Assembly: GCF_905147365.1 (NCBI RefSeq)
Contig: NC_056409.1
Coordinates: 4,531,001 to 4,595,000, forward strand
DNA length: 64,000 nucleotides
Reading direction: 5' to 3'
Source: Aricia agestis
Lineage: Eukaryota; Arthropoda; Insecta; Lepidoptera; Lycaenidae
The notes below the pieces were generated by a model. The model was given only the letters and a program-made list of their open reading frames with translations. It was not told the origin of the DNA and ran no database searches. The stretch's first letter is position 1. Every line of letters starts with the position of its first letter. The translations under genes were made by a program, and so were the position numbers. Positions 49,363 through 61,720 of this stretch are shown in pieces.

Positions 49363-49496
49363 TCCAAGGCTTTAAATGAACGTGGACGGGGCGCTGCTGG
49401 TAAAGGAGAACTGTCAAAAATGACGTTTTTGTATGATAAAAGCGTTAGCGTTAGCGTTCCTTTTCTCGCTAAGTTCATTTAAAGCCTTGTCGAGCT
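49363..49496. mobile_element. MITE, copy 2 of the nested family
   Basis: CCAAGGCTTTAAATGAACG to AAGCCTTGTCGAGCT, with the same interior as copy 1 (GGTAAAGGAGAACTGTCAAA, CGTTTTTGTATGATAAAAG). It carries a GTTAGCGTTAGCGTT expansion. Confidence 0.82.
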
Positions 49497-50171
49497 GAAG
49501 GTATGTGTTAGTTACGATAAAACCAAAAAAAAGTTTAACAGCCATCCAAAATTTAGTAGTATCTCTCAAAAGAATTAATTGAATGCTTCATTTTGAGCAG
49601 CTTTGAAAAAATTTTCCAATCAAAAATCGATTTCCATTCTGCTTGCAGTTAAGTCTTCTAACCTCAACATAGCTCAAGCAACAGATTTATCTTCACCTAC
49701 AACAGATTTTAAATTACATTTTTTTCTTTAAGAGATTTTAGCGATTAGAAAAAAGTTAATCCATTCACAAAAAATTGCAAAAGAAAGGTTTTTTATTCTA
49801 TTGAATCTTAAAACCTTCATCTGCGAGCACTTAAAGTTATTGTGGTTTACGAAATCCACAAAACCCTTTTTGTAAACATTTTTTAGAGTAACCGATAAGA
49901 TATTGTAAGATTTTGCGATTGAGATCTATCCAAGTTGGGATATTAAGTATGTAAAAAATTATGAAGGTTCGATATAGGCACTTGAGTTTTTAGTTTTCAA
50001 AAGGAAATAAAATATTATTATACGTCTTGAAGCTGTAGGTAATCCCCTTGTATAGTACGATAAAAGTTTACTACCTCATGAGTCATGGTACCACGGTCTT
50101 TTGCTCTTATGTGTCAAACACTAAAAAACTTAATTTAAAAATTAGAACTCTAACGACGTCACGATTTCCAG

Positions 50172-50397
50172 ACGAGCTGATGCACAGCGCGGCGATGGGC
50201 GGCGGCGCGCTGTTCGGTTGCTCGTCCGCCGGCCACAGCGGCATAAACCAGCTCGGCGGGGTGTACGTCAACGGCCGACCGCTGCCGGACTCCACGCGCC
50301 AGAAGATCGTGGAGCTGGCCCACTCCGGCGCGCGGCCCTGCGACATCAGCCGCATCTTGCAGGTCTCCAACGGCTGCGTCTCCAAGATACTTGGCAG
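50172..50397 (+). CDS. toy: toy/Pax6 paired-box exon (N-terminal arm and PAI subdomain)
   Basis: This exon of a Pax6-class nuclear transcription factor encodes residues 5-80 of the predicted protein. A short arm (LFGCSSAGHSG) leads into the paired-domain start GINQLGGVYVNGRPLPD, then the PAI helices through ISRILQVSNGCVSKILG. The I-x-Q-x-x-N triplet (residues 66, 68, 71; paired-domain positions 42, 44, 47) is the Pax6-type DNA-recognition signature; Pax2/5/8 have Q, R, H there. The Ile in GIN, the Tyr in GVY and the LFGCS arm resemble Drosophila Toy rather than Ey. The acceptor is TTTCCAG ending at 50171. The exon starts on the second base of a codon and ends in AG at 50397, before a weaker GTTGGT donor. 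The remaining Arg base is supplied by the next exon. Codons are strongly GC-biased against an AT-rich intron background. Toy acts at the top of the eye-specification network and activates eyeless in flies. Confidence 0.93.
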
Positions 50398-53300
50398 GTT
50401 GGTAGAGATTGCACTATGAAATTTAGGTAACGCAGTGGACTGACGTGATCATAAAAATGATATAAAGGTAGGCGAAGAATTGTGGCACATGATTGGCTTT
50501 CTGCATGTAAAAATTACCTGTAAAGGACCCATTAATTTTATGATGCCTCACGTAAAGTAGAATAAAGATGCACCTGACCTGAAGTACGATGTTGCTAAGA
50601 CAAAAGATGTTAATGCAAGGGATGATAACCTGGCGATAGCGATTTTCGCGGCACATTTCTTCGAAATGGATTCGAATTACATAAAGGTTAACAAGTAAAT
50701 GAAGCTAAAGAAAATCCATGAGACCATGTCAAATTTAATGGAAACAATAGTGTTATACACACTTAGGGCCTAATATTATTAAATGAAGTCAAAACCATTA
50801 TGGGAATATTGTAATTTAACACACTATCAAAGGGCACCCATAACAATCGAATAAACGAATCACAAAGGCATTGTCGAAGAAATGTCCAAGACGTCAGGGC
50901 CACGCGTAAATTGACGGAATTCCCACTACCTCCCGAGGATGCGGACAATGCTCGAACAAAGCCGAATTAATATTTGAATGACTTAATCAATACAAAAACT
51001 TTCGTTTGCATTCCCATACACGTCCATACACGCATTGTTTTTGTTTGAATGAAGTGCGCGGCGGGAGCGACGTCGGGTGTCGTAGGGTGCCGCTGATTGC
51101 GATTTTATCGGTTCGGCTCGGGAGGGCCTCAAGTGTATATTGAAATATAAATCCCGTAATCCATATTAGTTTTAATGCTACTTCAATTTGTATTAGCGAC
51201 AGTTGTTTTAGTCGGACATGGCAATAGCCCTTAATCTAAAAAGTAAAAAATACACAAATTGTATTTTTTCTTAATCCTAAACAATAATTACATATTTATC
51301 CTTCGTCAATCCATTACAAGTTTGAGATGTAAGGATTGTGAACTGTCTTCAAAAAGAAAGAGGGAAGATTAAAATAATACAAATATCCAAGCGACATTGG
51401 AATACGAAAATCTGTAATGCCTGTTACTCCTAATTTGCCAAAGTTCTTCCTGAAAGTAAACGTTCTAATTCCTATATTAACATAATAACAATGGTGCAAA
51501 AGTCAATTGGGAACAATGAAGTAAAAGACGTCAATCAAAAGAGCTAGATTTTTAATGTAGGGTGTTCATGGCAGGGCTGTCCCACGACCGCCCCTAAATA
51601 AAATCAAAATAAATAATATTTGCCCGTAATTGGCGCCCCTGCTGCTCGCTGAGAGATCTTGTGCGAAAACGATTTTAACATTGGCCTCGGGGCATAATAT
51701 TTTTGTTGGAGTTTTGAATAATAAATGCCTTGTGAAATTATTAGAAACAACTGAATTAAAACACTTTCATGTGAAACTAGAAGTTGAAATTCGAACATTA
51801 TGAGTTACATCTTTTTGCCATTATAAGGCTAGGTGTCTTATCAATGTTGCCTTTTTAATAACATAATATTATAGTAGCAGTTATTTTTAGAGATATTTTA
51901 GACAAGGATTTATTTACAGTTCGATTGTTTACATTACATTTTTTTGTTGGATATTTTGATCGTAATTTTTAATTTTAACTGTAAAATAAACAGATAAATC
52001 AATTGTATTTGGAAGTTTCGATTTATTTAGTTTTCTCTTTTTGTTTTCTTGTCTGATCGTCAAAATGAAGTTATCATATTGGAACTTGTCTTCGATCATC
52101 AATCATTCACATGATTCATCACGCAATTTTGAGAGAGATGTCAGTACTCTATACGTTATTTAAAAAAACCTCATTCTGTTCATTGATACGCTCTTACTAT
52201 AAAGATTAAACAAAACTAATATTGATGCTGATTCCTCGATTCTTGGAAAACCTGGATTAGATGAGCGATTTAGATGCATATTTAGGTTTAAATAATTAAT
52301 TACATGAAAAACAGAAAACGAATATGTAATTACTAAAATTTAGGACTTATCTAGGATATTGTAATAAAACTTCTCATATACGAATTCCTTTAAACATTCT
52401 ATCCCTATCTTCTAACAAACATTTCCAAGAACATTATTAGCAGTTTTTCTGGAAATTTCGTCCTTTTACCCGTTAAATTAATCGTCTAGGCGGCCGGCTG
52501 CAAGTGCTATATTTTCTCATACACCCCTGACATTCTTATCGTGCCAATTACGATAAAGGGGTTCCGTACCTCCTTAGGGTTTGTAAAGGGCAAGCGTGGC
52601 GGGATCCCTAATTAAGGAGCCCTCCCGCCAAGCTTGTGTGATTCCGTTTTACGTACTTTTATTTCTACAACATACTAATTTATTAGGACTGTACGAAGTT
52701 TTACTCCTACTAATTTGGTTCGGAAGGACTTTTATAACATTGAGTGTAGTAGATACGAGTTTTGTTTCAAGAAGTTACGGAATTTCTTATAAGAAATTGA
52801 ATTTAGTCTTGTCTAAACTTTTCAAATAAGTAACTCAAAAGTCACACCAGTTAAAAATTTACTAGGAAAATTAAGTTGAGTGAAAAAAAAAGCAGTGTGT
52901 GAAACCATTTAAAGACGTAGTAGAGTCAAATATTTTTTAAATACAAAGATGCTATTCCCAAAAACTTAATGGTCAGTGGTCTAAACTTGAAATTAATATA
53001 ACTTGCGACACTGTCTAACGACACTAACCCAATAATCCTAAGTTTAGATGGAAAGAATAAATGTTTCAATATGTTTTTCTTTTTGTCTCAGATCAACATG
53101 GAACATGAAGTAAGTACAGAACAAAGCTATAGTAAAGATAAACACAGCATCGCTTTTTACGAAGTTAGTTAAACTTGACTAGTTAATGCTGTAAGCTGTC
53201 CTGAATTCATTTAAAGATTTTTTCGTGCAGTCGAGGGCCCAATACATCATTCAAATCCATGAAAAAGCGCTACAAATTCTTTTGAAACTAAATTTTACTT

Positions 53301-55507
53301 GATTACGAGTTACGACCAATACTTGATATCTAGAAAAAATACACATACTTAAAAGGTTTTTTAAGAAGACTCATAATCTTAAGCCACACAAAAGCCAAAC
53401 AATATTTTTCACAAACACAAAAATATTAAACTACTAAAAATTCACCCCTGTTTCCTCAAAAAAAAAAAAAAAAAACAATTCGGCAGGTCGTTCCACTCGA
53501 AAAGCAATATCTGATAAGAGGTCGTTAGCGACGGGGTATCGCGGGATCTGACCCCCTGTCCCGTTCAATGTTATATTACCTCTGACAGGACCCTTATGTC
53601 CAGGATATAAGGACTGTGATCGCAGAGCTCCGAGATGAAATCGGAATCTGTATGGAACTACGGTAGCTTGGTGCCATAGTGAGAGCGATAACCGTTTGAT
53701 TTAGATTTGAAAATATTTTATTGAAATACACTTTAGATGGAGCCGTTTTGTTAATTATTATGTCCGCGATTTCTAGATAAATATTAAGAAAAAAAAATTA
53801 AAATACTAATAGCAGCAAAATTTTACAGTAATATGGAAAACAATAGGGCAAGATAAGCTTTCAGGGCTATTTTAGAGCATAATAATATGTAGTCTTCTGA
53901 TCGACGAAAGTTATGATTAAGCTATGTTCACCTTCGAAACTAACTTTACCTTATATGAATACTCTCAGCTAACTTTGAGGCTGTGGAACACAATAAAATC
54001 ATTACAAATAAAATTTCATCAAACGTCAGAAAATTGGCCGACCGCAGTTTTGGATGGCGCCCTATTCTGAAATATCGCTCGGGGCTAAAACGATTACGAC
54101 TCGCCAGAGGCAACCACTCGACGATAATAACCAAGTAATAGCTCACAATGACAAAGTAAACAAGTATTATCGACAGATGACGTTATATTTATTTAGTTGT
54201 AACAGTCTTTTAATGTTTGTGTAACCGGGATTCGTTATTTTGGTCTAAAAAAATATGTTTTCTTAATTTTGATTTTGTGATCTACATTGTGCTAAAAAAA
54301 GTAAGGTCGTAATGTGGCCTTAAAATTAAATTGATATTTAAAACAAAACTGTATATTATCATGTCTAATGAAAATGGGTGAAAACCCTTTTACTTCGACA
54401 AAGGTTAAATGACTTGATTATTCTATTTACTCATCTCCTGCTTACTGTTGTTAATCGAGTTTAAATAATTTTATATCAGGATTAACTTTATTATTTCTTA
54501 TTTTAGATCTCTTGCGGCTTCAACCAAGCTATTTGAAAAAGCCATTACTTACGTCACAACTCAAATAATATTGCGTTATAGAAAAATTATTAGATACGTC
54601 TTTTCCTTTCAACATTCCCTCCAATCTTCGTCAGTTTAGACTACAATGACCGTCAACACTATTAAGACGCTGCTATCGACAATCGTATCATCCCTATCGA
54701 CATTTCCTTCGAAATATCGACACATGTCGATCGCGACAATAGCCCGTCGAGTACATCCTATCCAGAATAGTGCCTCGTAAAATACCTTAAACGCCTTATT
54801 TATACTGGCGGAAGAGTGGTTTTTGGATGAATTATATTTCGCGAGGCGTACAAAGTCGGCGATAGAGTTTGTATGGGTACTCGAGAGGGTACAGTTTGGG
54901 AGATTATATTCGTAATTGTGCCCTAATGCCGTTCTAGTGGATAGGGCTGTGATGTTTTCAATTGTAACAACATACGCGCCTCGTTTCTCTCGAGTGCTTA
55001 CATTTTAAGTACTTTCGGAATGCGAGATTTATTCAAAGCTTTTTAGGGATTCATTTAAGATAACATATTTTGTTACAGCATTTAGTATTTAGTATATTTA
55101 TACATTATTTAGTTTCATACTAATTATCGCTTTAGAAGCACGGAGCTTGGAACAAAATGTTGTATCCGCCACATTTGCAAACTGTGCAATATCAAACCCC
55201 TTATAAGGCTATCATCGCAGTACATCACAAAATAAGGATAAAGATGAAACATTTACCTATCTCCAGATTTCTGTAACATACCTATTCAGGTCAACTTGGC
55301 GTATTTTCAATTTTGTTAGTCTCGCTATAAGTACTATAACTTGAGAACGGCTGAAACGAATTGTCAAATTTCAGTTTTGAAATATTCGTAGATGTTCAGA
55401 GAAGGTTTATATTAGGAAAGAAGTGATAAGAACTTGACCGGATCATCTAGGTAAATATAAATTAGCATTTTAAGGTCACTAAGCGCCAAGAAAACCGTTG
55501 TCCGCAG
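50398..55507 (+). other. toy intron 2 (5,110 bp)
   Basis: This intron interrupts the PAI/RED junction of the paired domain. It is largely free of recognisable transposons. Notable stretches are a CpG-rich block at about 51040-51130, an imperfect GC hairpin at 52590-52636, a poly(A) tract at about 53459-53475, and a cluster of ATCGACA-type motifs at 54670-54740. Confidence 0.8.
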
Positions 55508-55688
55508 GTACTACGAGACGGGGTCCATCAAGCCGCGCGCGATCGGCGGGTCCAAGCCCCGGGTGGCGACCACGCCCGTGGTCCAGAAGATCGCCGACTA
55601 CAAGCGGGAATGCCCGTCGATATTCGCGTGGGAGATCAGGGACCGCCTGCTCAGCGAGAACGTGTGCAATAACGACAATATACCCAGT
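55508..55688 (+). CDS. toy: toy/Pax6 paired-box exon (linker and first part of RED subdomain)
   Basis: This exon continues the paired domain: residue 80 (Arg, split codon AG|G), then YYETGSIKPRAIGGSKPRV, which is the minor-groove linker, followed by ATTPVVQKIADYKRECPSIF and AWEIRDRLLSENVCNNDNIP-S, the first RED helices. KPRAIGG and TTPVVQKIADYK match the Toy version; Drosophila Ey has RPRAIGG and AEVVSKISQYK, as I recall those families. The acceptor CCGCAG ends at 55507 and the donor is a perfect GTAAGT at 55689. The exon ends on a codon boundary, exactly where Pax6 genes continue with VSSINRVLRNLA. That continuation, the homeodomain and the C-terminus are not found before 64000, so the gene is truncated by the window edge. 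No frameshift or stop is present. Confidence 0.93.
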
Positions 55689-55767
55689 GTAAGTGGATAT
55701 GTTCCTTAATACGATTGTTTGGAATTTTTCAGGATGGGCTTTTATCAGTCACTATATATATTATGTT

Positions 55768-55955
55768 AAACTAGATGTTGCCCACAACACCGTTGCGCCT
55801 AATTTTGTTGTTTATTGCGCGGACCGAACATTTCTGCGGAATGAAAACTACGCTTTGTCCTTTCCTGGGACTCAAGGAAAATGTATACAACATTTTACTA
55901 AAATCGGTTCAGGAGTTTAATTGTGAAGAGGTAAAAGTCTCAAACTTATAACACA
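55768..55955 (+). mobile_element. non-LTR 3' tail fragment
   Basis: ACTAGATGTTGCCCACAACA, GTTGCGCCTAATTTTGTTG, TTGTCCTTTCCTGGGACTC and ACTAAAATCGGTTCAGGAG match the tail family at 765-960. It lies 80 bp beyond the last visible toy exon, inside the next intron. Confidence 0.65.
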
Positions 55956-58507
55956 GTAATTTACGGCTATACAAAATTACAAATCGTTTGGTATGAAGTT
56001 AAGGCTGTAGAGTTCAGACTAACAAAAGTTCAAATGAAAACTGTTGAAAATATGGTTTGAACAAAAGTAGTGATGTGCGTTCATCTGTCGATATCTTGAA
56101 TGTTTCTCTCGTCGCGCCCCTCGGAGTCCATTGTCAATATGTCGACCGTATTGTCAAAACATATTCAAATAAACGAACTTAATAGCCACTTTTGTATCGA
56201 AATAAGCCGGACAAAATTGAGTATCCATCTTAATCCAATTTTAGAATATAATTTTCGGCCATATGCTTCGACCCCATGGCCCATTGTCCAAGAATTTTAC
56301 AAGGGTTTCTGCAAATCTGACAGTTTATAAAATGTCCTATGGTCCTTTCGGGCCATTGTTGGCTATACAAATTATTGACTCGCACTCATAAATTTAACTT
56401 TAATTCGAATAAACTGTCCGTTTTATAAAGTGTGCCGATCTCAGTATATAATAAAATTTGTGAATTTTATTTGGTATCGTAATTTTTTTAGTTTCGTGAA
56501 TCCTATAAGACCCGAAAAGTCTGTTGTATTTTTTAATGCCATCATAATTTATATTCACTAGGTCATCGTTAAAATTTCAATCGCTCGTTATAATCATTAA
56601 ATGTTTTTTGGCTACACTGAGATAAAATTTAAATTGCTACACTATTAGGCTACACTGAGATAAAAGTTCAAGCGAAAGCGAAATGACGCCTTTTTATAGT
56701 TAGGAATATAGGGAACCTAGGAAATCTTTGAGAGAATTAATAACCTTTTTATATATTTTGCGAAGTATCTTAGAACTAAAGGTATTGAAAGACGAAAGAA
56801 AGAAAAAAACAATACACGATCCCACAAAATCCAGTCCAAACTCTATAATATCAAATAGATAAGTATTTGAGAATAATCTCAAACGAAAAAGATAAATCAA
56901 ACATTTCGAGGACATCGTTTCAATTAATATCCTAACAAAGCGAGAAATCCGCCCGCGACTAACAATATGTTTACATTCGGACATAAAAGGTCCCAGTTTT
57001 GACATGATTAACAGAAAAATTGGCCCGGATGGATGATAAAAATTACAATATACCGCTTTTGTGTTTTTTTTTTCGTACGGCAGATGTGTCTCGCGTACGT
57101 CGGCTTCGATTACCGATCCTGTCACTGCCAAGGCTTTATTTAAGTGCGTGATATTTTTACCGCCAATTTTAATGTCACTCTGACATCCTTAGAATAAATT
57201 GCAGATTAAATATGCAAAGGTATCTTTTGGTTGATAAAATTAAATTTTAGGTAGATTTAATATAGCTTCGGTTTCTTGTGATAATGATGTATTATTAAAG
57301 GTGTAAATTGTGTAAGGCGGCCAAATTATAATAATTATGTATATTTTATTTTGAATAATGTAATATAAATTATAATATACTTCATTAGTTTTAATTGTAA
57401 ACATAACTACAAGAAACTATACCACAGTTATCGATACTAGAACAGCACCTGTCTAGTTAAGTCACGTTGAATTCAGCAACATCTAAAAACTAAACATAAT
57501 ATAGCCTCCGTGCACAACACACCTAGGTACACCTATATACACACGGGGGGGCTAAATTAGAATGCTTCATCCCTCGTGCCTAGAAGATTCGGCGCCGAAG
57601 GGGCTATTTTTATGACTGTCGTACGCACACGGCCCACTGAGCAAATAGGTGAATAGACTAGATGCACCGACACGTATGTTAGAAAGGGATAGGTATTTAT
57701 TGCGAGTTGCGTAGACTTAGTCATAACGGTCGAATGGGCGTGATGTTTCTTACCAACTGAGAGCGGACAAAAATACGCGGAACAAACCTCGATGGCGCGT
57801 GAAATGGCTTAAGCGCCATATCATATTATTCCGTAGCAATAGTTTTGTTTTAATGATACCAGAGGTATAGAATTAGTTTGTTCTGGATAAGTGGTTAAAT
57901 AGTATGTATTTTAGGAGCATAAGTAAAACGCTTGTATACTTTGTTTTTAGTAGCTTCAGTCATATTTTTTTTCAACAAATAAAGTAAACGGAAATGAAAT
58001 TATGCCACTAAGCTGGCAATCAATCACATTTCACATTCTTAATATAAAAAAATAACTTTTCAAAAAATATCAACGAATAGTTTCACGTGCTCACACTTAA
58101 GTCATTTCGGTTTTGGCGCGAAATACAATAAGGGAGCGTTTCACGCGTGGCTGCACAGAACATTAGTTTTCTCGCTCGCACGCACGTCGCTCTCTCGCTC
58201 CCGGATTAACGTCAACTGCTTATGATGCTAAAGGAATTGACGGTTGAGTCTAGATACGTTTATGATAACATCAAAGAATATATTTTTCTGTACAATATAA
58301 TATTCCTTGATATCAAATTCGTTGGTCCGCTGTAAATTTCTGTGAACGTTAACAAATGATAGATGTTATACCTAAATAGCGACAATTACTAATCCAAGTC
58401 CCAAAATTACAACTGAGAGTAGTAGAGACTAGAGACACACAAGTGAGGTTAGAGATCATGTTATTTTAAAAAAATATATTATTATAACCTACTTACCAAA
58501 TGAAACT

Positions 58508-58579
58508 AAATAGAGACTATAAATGAAATAAAAGGATTGATCACTGATCAATTCTTTTATTTCATTTATATCTCTATTT
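58508..58579. repeat. 72-nt hairpin
   Basis: AAATAGAGACTATAAATGAA continues to GATTGATCA and is mirrored to TCTCTATTT at 58579 with single-base bulges. It abuts a second hairpin 6 bp downstream. Confidence 0.8.
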
Positions 58580-58585
58580 AATTAC

Positions 58586-58673
58586 AGTTGAAGTAGCTGG
58601 ATAGCTGAAACTTGGATGGGATCAGAGAGTTTGAGTCTGATCTCATCGAAGTTTCAGCTATTCTACTTCAACT
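58586..58673 (+). ncRNA. 88-nt pre-miRNA-like hairpin (candidate only)
   Basis: The arm AGTTGAAGTAGCTGGATAGC continues to GATCAGA, with a GAGTTTGAG loop and a 3' arm TCTGATCTCATCGAAGTTTC continuing to CTTCAACT. Mismatches are few and dispersed, and length and loop are in the range of insect precursors. No known miRNA seed is recognised. It could equally be a mini-MITE like its neighbour. Confidence 0.3.
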
Positions 58674-61337
58674 TTCAAATTCTCTGACGCCATTAAAATT
58701 GACGGCGAGAATGCGACGTGCGTGCAAACGAAAACGAAACCAACGTACGGCTACATAATACGTGACGGTGGCACGAAGCCTCCAAAATGCGGCTCAGTAG
58801 CGTTTGGGCGGTATCGGGTTACGGGACCTCTCGCCCGTGTCAATAAAATACTTTTACTGATACTGATTAGTAACATGGTAGCAACTGAAAGCAGAAATAA
58901 TAAGTTTTTTGTATTATTATGTCAGAAAAGTTTGCTAAACGTTTAGCCATTAACTTTATCAGCAAAACATTTGAAACAAAAGGGAAATATTATGTCTCTA
59001 CTCCCTGAATAACCAAAGTAATTTTACGAGATTGATATGTATACGCTGCGTTTTATTCTTACGTTGGAACAGATGGTTTTTTCATGTAGGTGCATAGGTC
59101 CGCAAGAATGAAACGCTCGAACAAAAGTTGTAGTCCTTGAAAATTAATTACACTCGAAAACATCCCACAAATTCTTGGAATTTTAAAACTACAGCGTCAC
59201 ACAAGGTTTCTGAATGCTTAACCTGGTATTTAAAAGATCTCAAAAGCAATGAAAATAAAATACCTAATTTAATTATTAATTGTTATCATTAAAGTCATAT
59301 TACAAATTGTAACAAATTATTTATGACAAATTATCCTTTTCAAATATCGTTTACCGCAAAATGATTGCATGAGCAAATGAGTTCTACCGCGAAATTGCGG
59401 TCAATAACGTTAGCTTTGCCTAAATATGATACTGTCATAACGTTATGTACTCGATATTCAGAAGTCGACTTAGTATAATTATTAATATTCAAATTATGCG
59501 GTGCGCGAGCTCCAAAGAATCGGCAGCTGAGAAGCTTAGCCAGCCTGAGATTCAGCGCTAACGCTACAAGGAGCAACATTCTTTAATATTCATAAGAGCG
59601 CATATATATAGATTTGGTTCATGCAATAAATTAATCAACACGGCAAATAAACTATAATTACACAGAAATCAAACAGTATCTAAAGCGCGCGGAGCGAAAC
59701 GCCCCTGATCCTAGGAGAATTGGGAAAAAACCCCAATCTACCGCACCCTAACCGCTTCCACGGGGAGTAACGCAGGGAGCGGGGTCTCCGCGGGTTAAGT
59801 TAAAATGTTTATAGATAATACCGATGCACGTAATAGTAATTCTAATCCCGAAATCCCGGGGGCCGGCGACCCCCGACGGAATTCGCAAGTAATACCCTTT
59901 GTCGAGAGCGTTCCGCTTTTTACATTCAATAGTTCAAATGGTAATCTTTTGTCCTTTTGTAACGTTTCCTGTATTTCATTAATTACTTTAATTCCGGCTG
60001 TAATGTCTGTACACTATTTTTATCGCCCTCGATTCGTAGTTTTTACGAGGCCACCGATGTTCCAAATGAATGTTGCTGTAAACGAATTTATCGTCTCTCA
60101 AGCGCCCAGCGGCTACATTTCACACTTCTTGGTACATTACGTTTTTAAAACTCTTAAGTTTTTCATTTGGATGACAAATTAGTATTACTTAACAATATGT
60201 TGTTTTGTTACTAAAGGTTATCGATATAAAATGAATTATGTTCACAAAAACATCATTTTTTGTTTTTAATGTTTTACAATTTTTTTAATTGATTGGGCTA
60301 TCGATTTTGACATAATCTTCGATATTATCGCTGCTTTGTTCTAAGCGGACCACCTACTCGGGGATCTCTAACACTATCGTAACCGAATGATCTATTGCCG
60401 TGTCTCAAGGCAACGACGTGCGTACGCGCATCCATAGTGACACATGTCAAACGTCAAAGTGACAGGAGAACGCCCGCGCGCAATAATCCCGGACGAGGAT
60501 ATTGCAATAAGCAGGATACACTGCTCGTCTATCAGCCATTAGACTTTCGTCCGTCGTTTAATATATGCAATGTATACCTCGTTTTATGTTGCCTCACCTC
60601 TCGTAACGAATATCATTGCGTGTACGCATGTCACATAGCATGTTGAAATTCGATCCCTTCCCTCACACCAAGTTTCTTTTTTGTCCTATATTCAGCGTGC
60701 GGCGTTAATTAAGAAGCGATCTTTACTCCGAGAGAATATTTAACTTTACATAATTGTGCTCTTTAATGAGTAAATTATATTTTGTAGGTTACTCTGAGTT
60801 TCGATCAGCAGCTAATATTTATAAACAATAGTAACAATAGTATAATTATTTTGCAACAGCTTTTTCTCGTTTGCATCTCACTTTCAGTTCATTTAGAATA
60901 CTTTCCAAATATTACCTTCCGTTTACACCCTTACATATTGTAATGAGACCTTATGCAATGAAAAATATGAAACAATAACTGTAACCCTCAAATCCAATAA
61001 TGGAGAGCACCTTTACTTTTTAAAATCTCATTTGGGCCCCTCGTCGGCCGACGCGACGCCACGTGGAGTCGGCCCTTTATACACACCGTTGATCACTGAT
61101 TCGACCGCCTCGGCGCCGAATGACGTAAGCGACGTTGGCCGCCATGGCGCTAAAATTTGACCGTTCCAATATAAATTTTTATCATTTTGTTGCTATTTTT
61201 TAATAAAAATTATGGCTGAGGAAAAAAAGATATTTTTTTTGTCGCTTAGGTAATACCCATTGATTTCTCATTTATGACCAGTACGTTTTTATAATGATAT
61301 TAGTTATTAATTATTATCAAGTAAACAAAAAATATTA

Positions 61338-61720
61338 TATAGGTCTACCCAATGGTGAAATACTCAAACCAGATATGTTACTACCGTGCGCGTTGTGAAG
61401 CTTCAAATACGGCCCAATTGGGCCGTCTGTTGTTTAGTCTGCATCGAGCGCAGTCACGAACTTCAATTACTTTTTCGGACAATCTGGAAAAAATCGAATT
61501 TTCGTCATAGCTCAGGCGAAGAAAGAGACAGCGATACGATTCGACGTTTAAAAATAGAACTGTCTCTTTTATGTAAATGGTTTTTCGTATCTTTTGTTTC
61601 ACTTATCTGTCAAATTTGTCAATGTCTTGCAATTTTGAATTTGAAAATTGTTCGGAAGAGATTTTAGCCGGAAAATAGTATGGACGTAACATATCTGTAT
61701 AAGTAGAATATAATTGGGTC
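61338..61720. mobile_element. MITE-like element, left of two adjoining
   Basis: TATAGGTCTACCCAATGG lies at the left. The interior CAGATATGTTAC (about 61370) is mirrored by GTAACATATCTG (about 61687), and ACCCAAT is mirrored at the right. It contains the 16-bp palindrome CGGCCCAATTGGGCCG at 61410-61425. Confidence 0.55.

Larger units (their letters stand above)
42226..50171 (+). other. toy intron 1 (7,946 bp)
   Basis: The intron runs from GTAAGG to TTTCCAG and is AT-rich. It contains a 12-bp GCCGGC palindrome (42640-42651), a GC palindrome around 43410-43435, a decayed mariner (44049-45290), an MITE (46486-46642), a degenerate tandem array (48433-49045) and a second MITE (49363-49496). The stretches 48030-48110 and 49140-49320 are CpG-rich and non-repetitive, and could be enhancers. 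I see no other coding exon. Confidence 0.7.
41900..55688 (+). other. toy: visible extent of the toy gene
   Basis: Three coding exons cover 420 nt (140 codons) over 13.5 kb. The paired domain occupies residues 25-140 as far as seen and is interrupted after residue 140. A full Pax6/Toy protein would add about 12 residues to complete RED's helix 6 region, then a linker, a homeodomain and a proline/serine/threonine-rich tail. Confidence 0.8.

Noticed and set aside
50107..50430. Alternative frames over the paired-box exon (92 codons minus, 70 codons plus)
   Set aside because: They are shadows of the true Pax6 frame, produced by its high GC content.
59805..60182. 125-codon frame starting MFIDNTDARNSNSNPEIPGA in a GC-rich leader
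   Set aside because: The first 25-30 codons look like the 5' end of a non-LTR ORF1, but the rest is hydrophobic AT-rich sequence without motifs. Not enough to call a gene or element.
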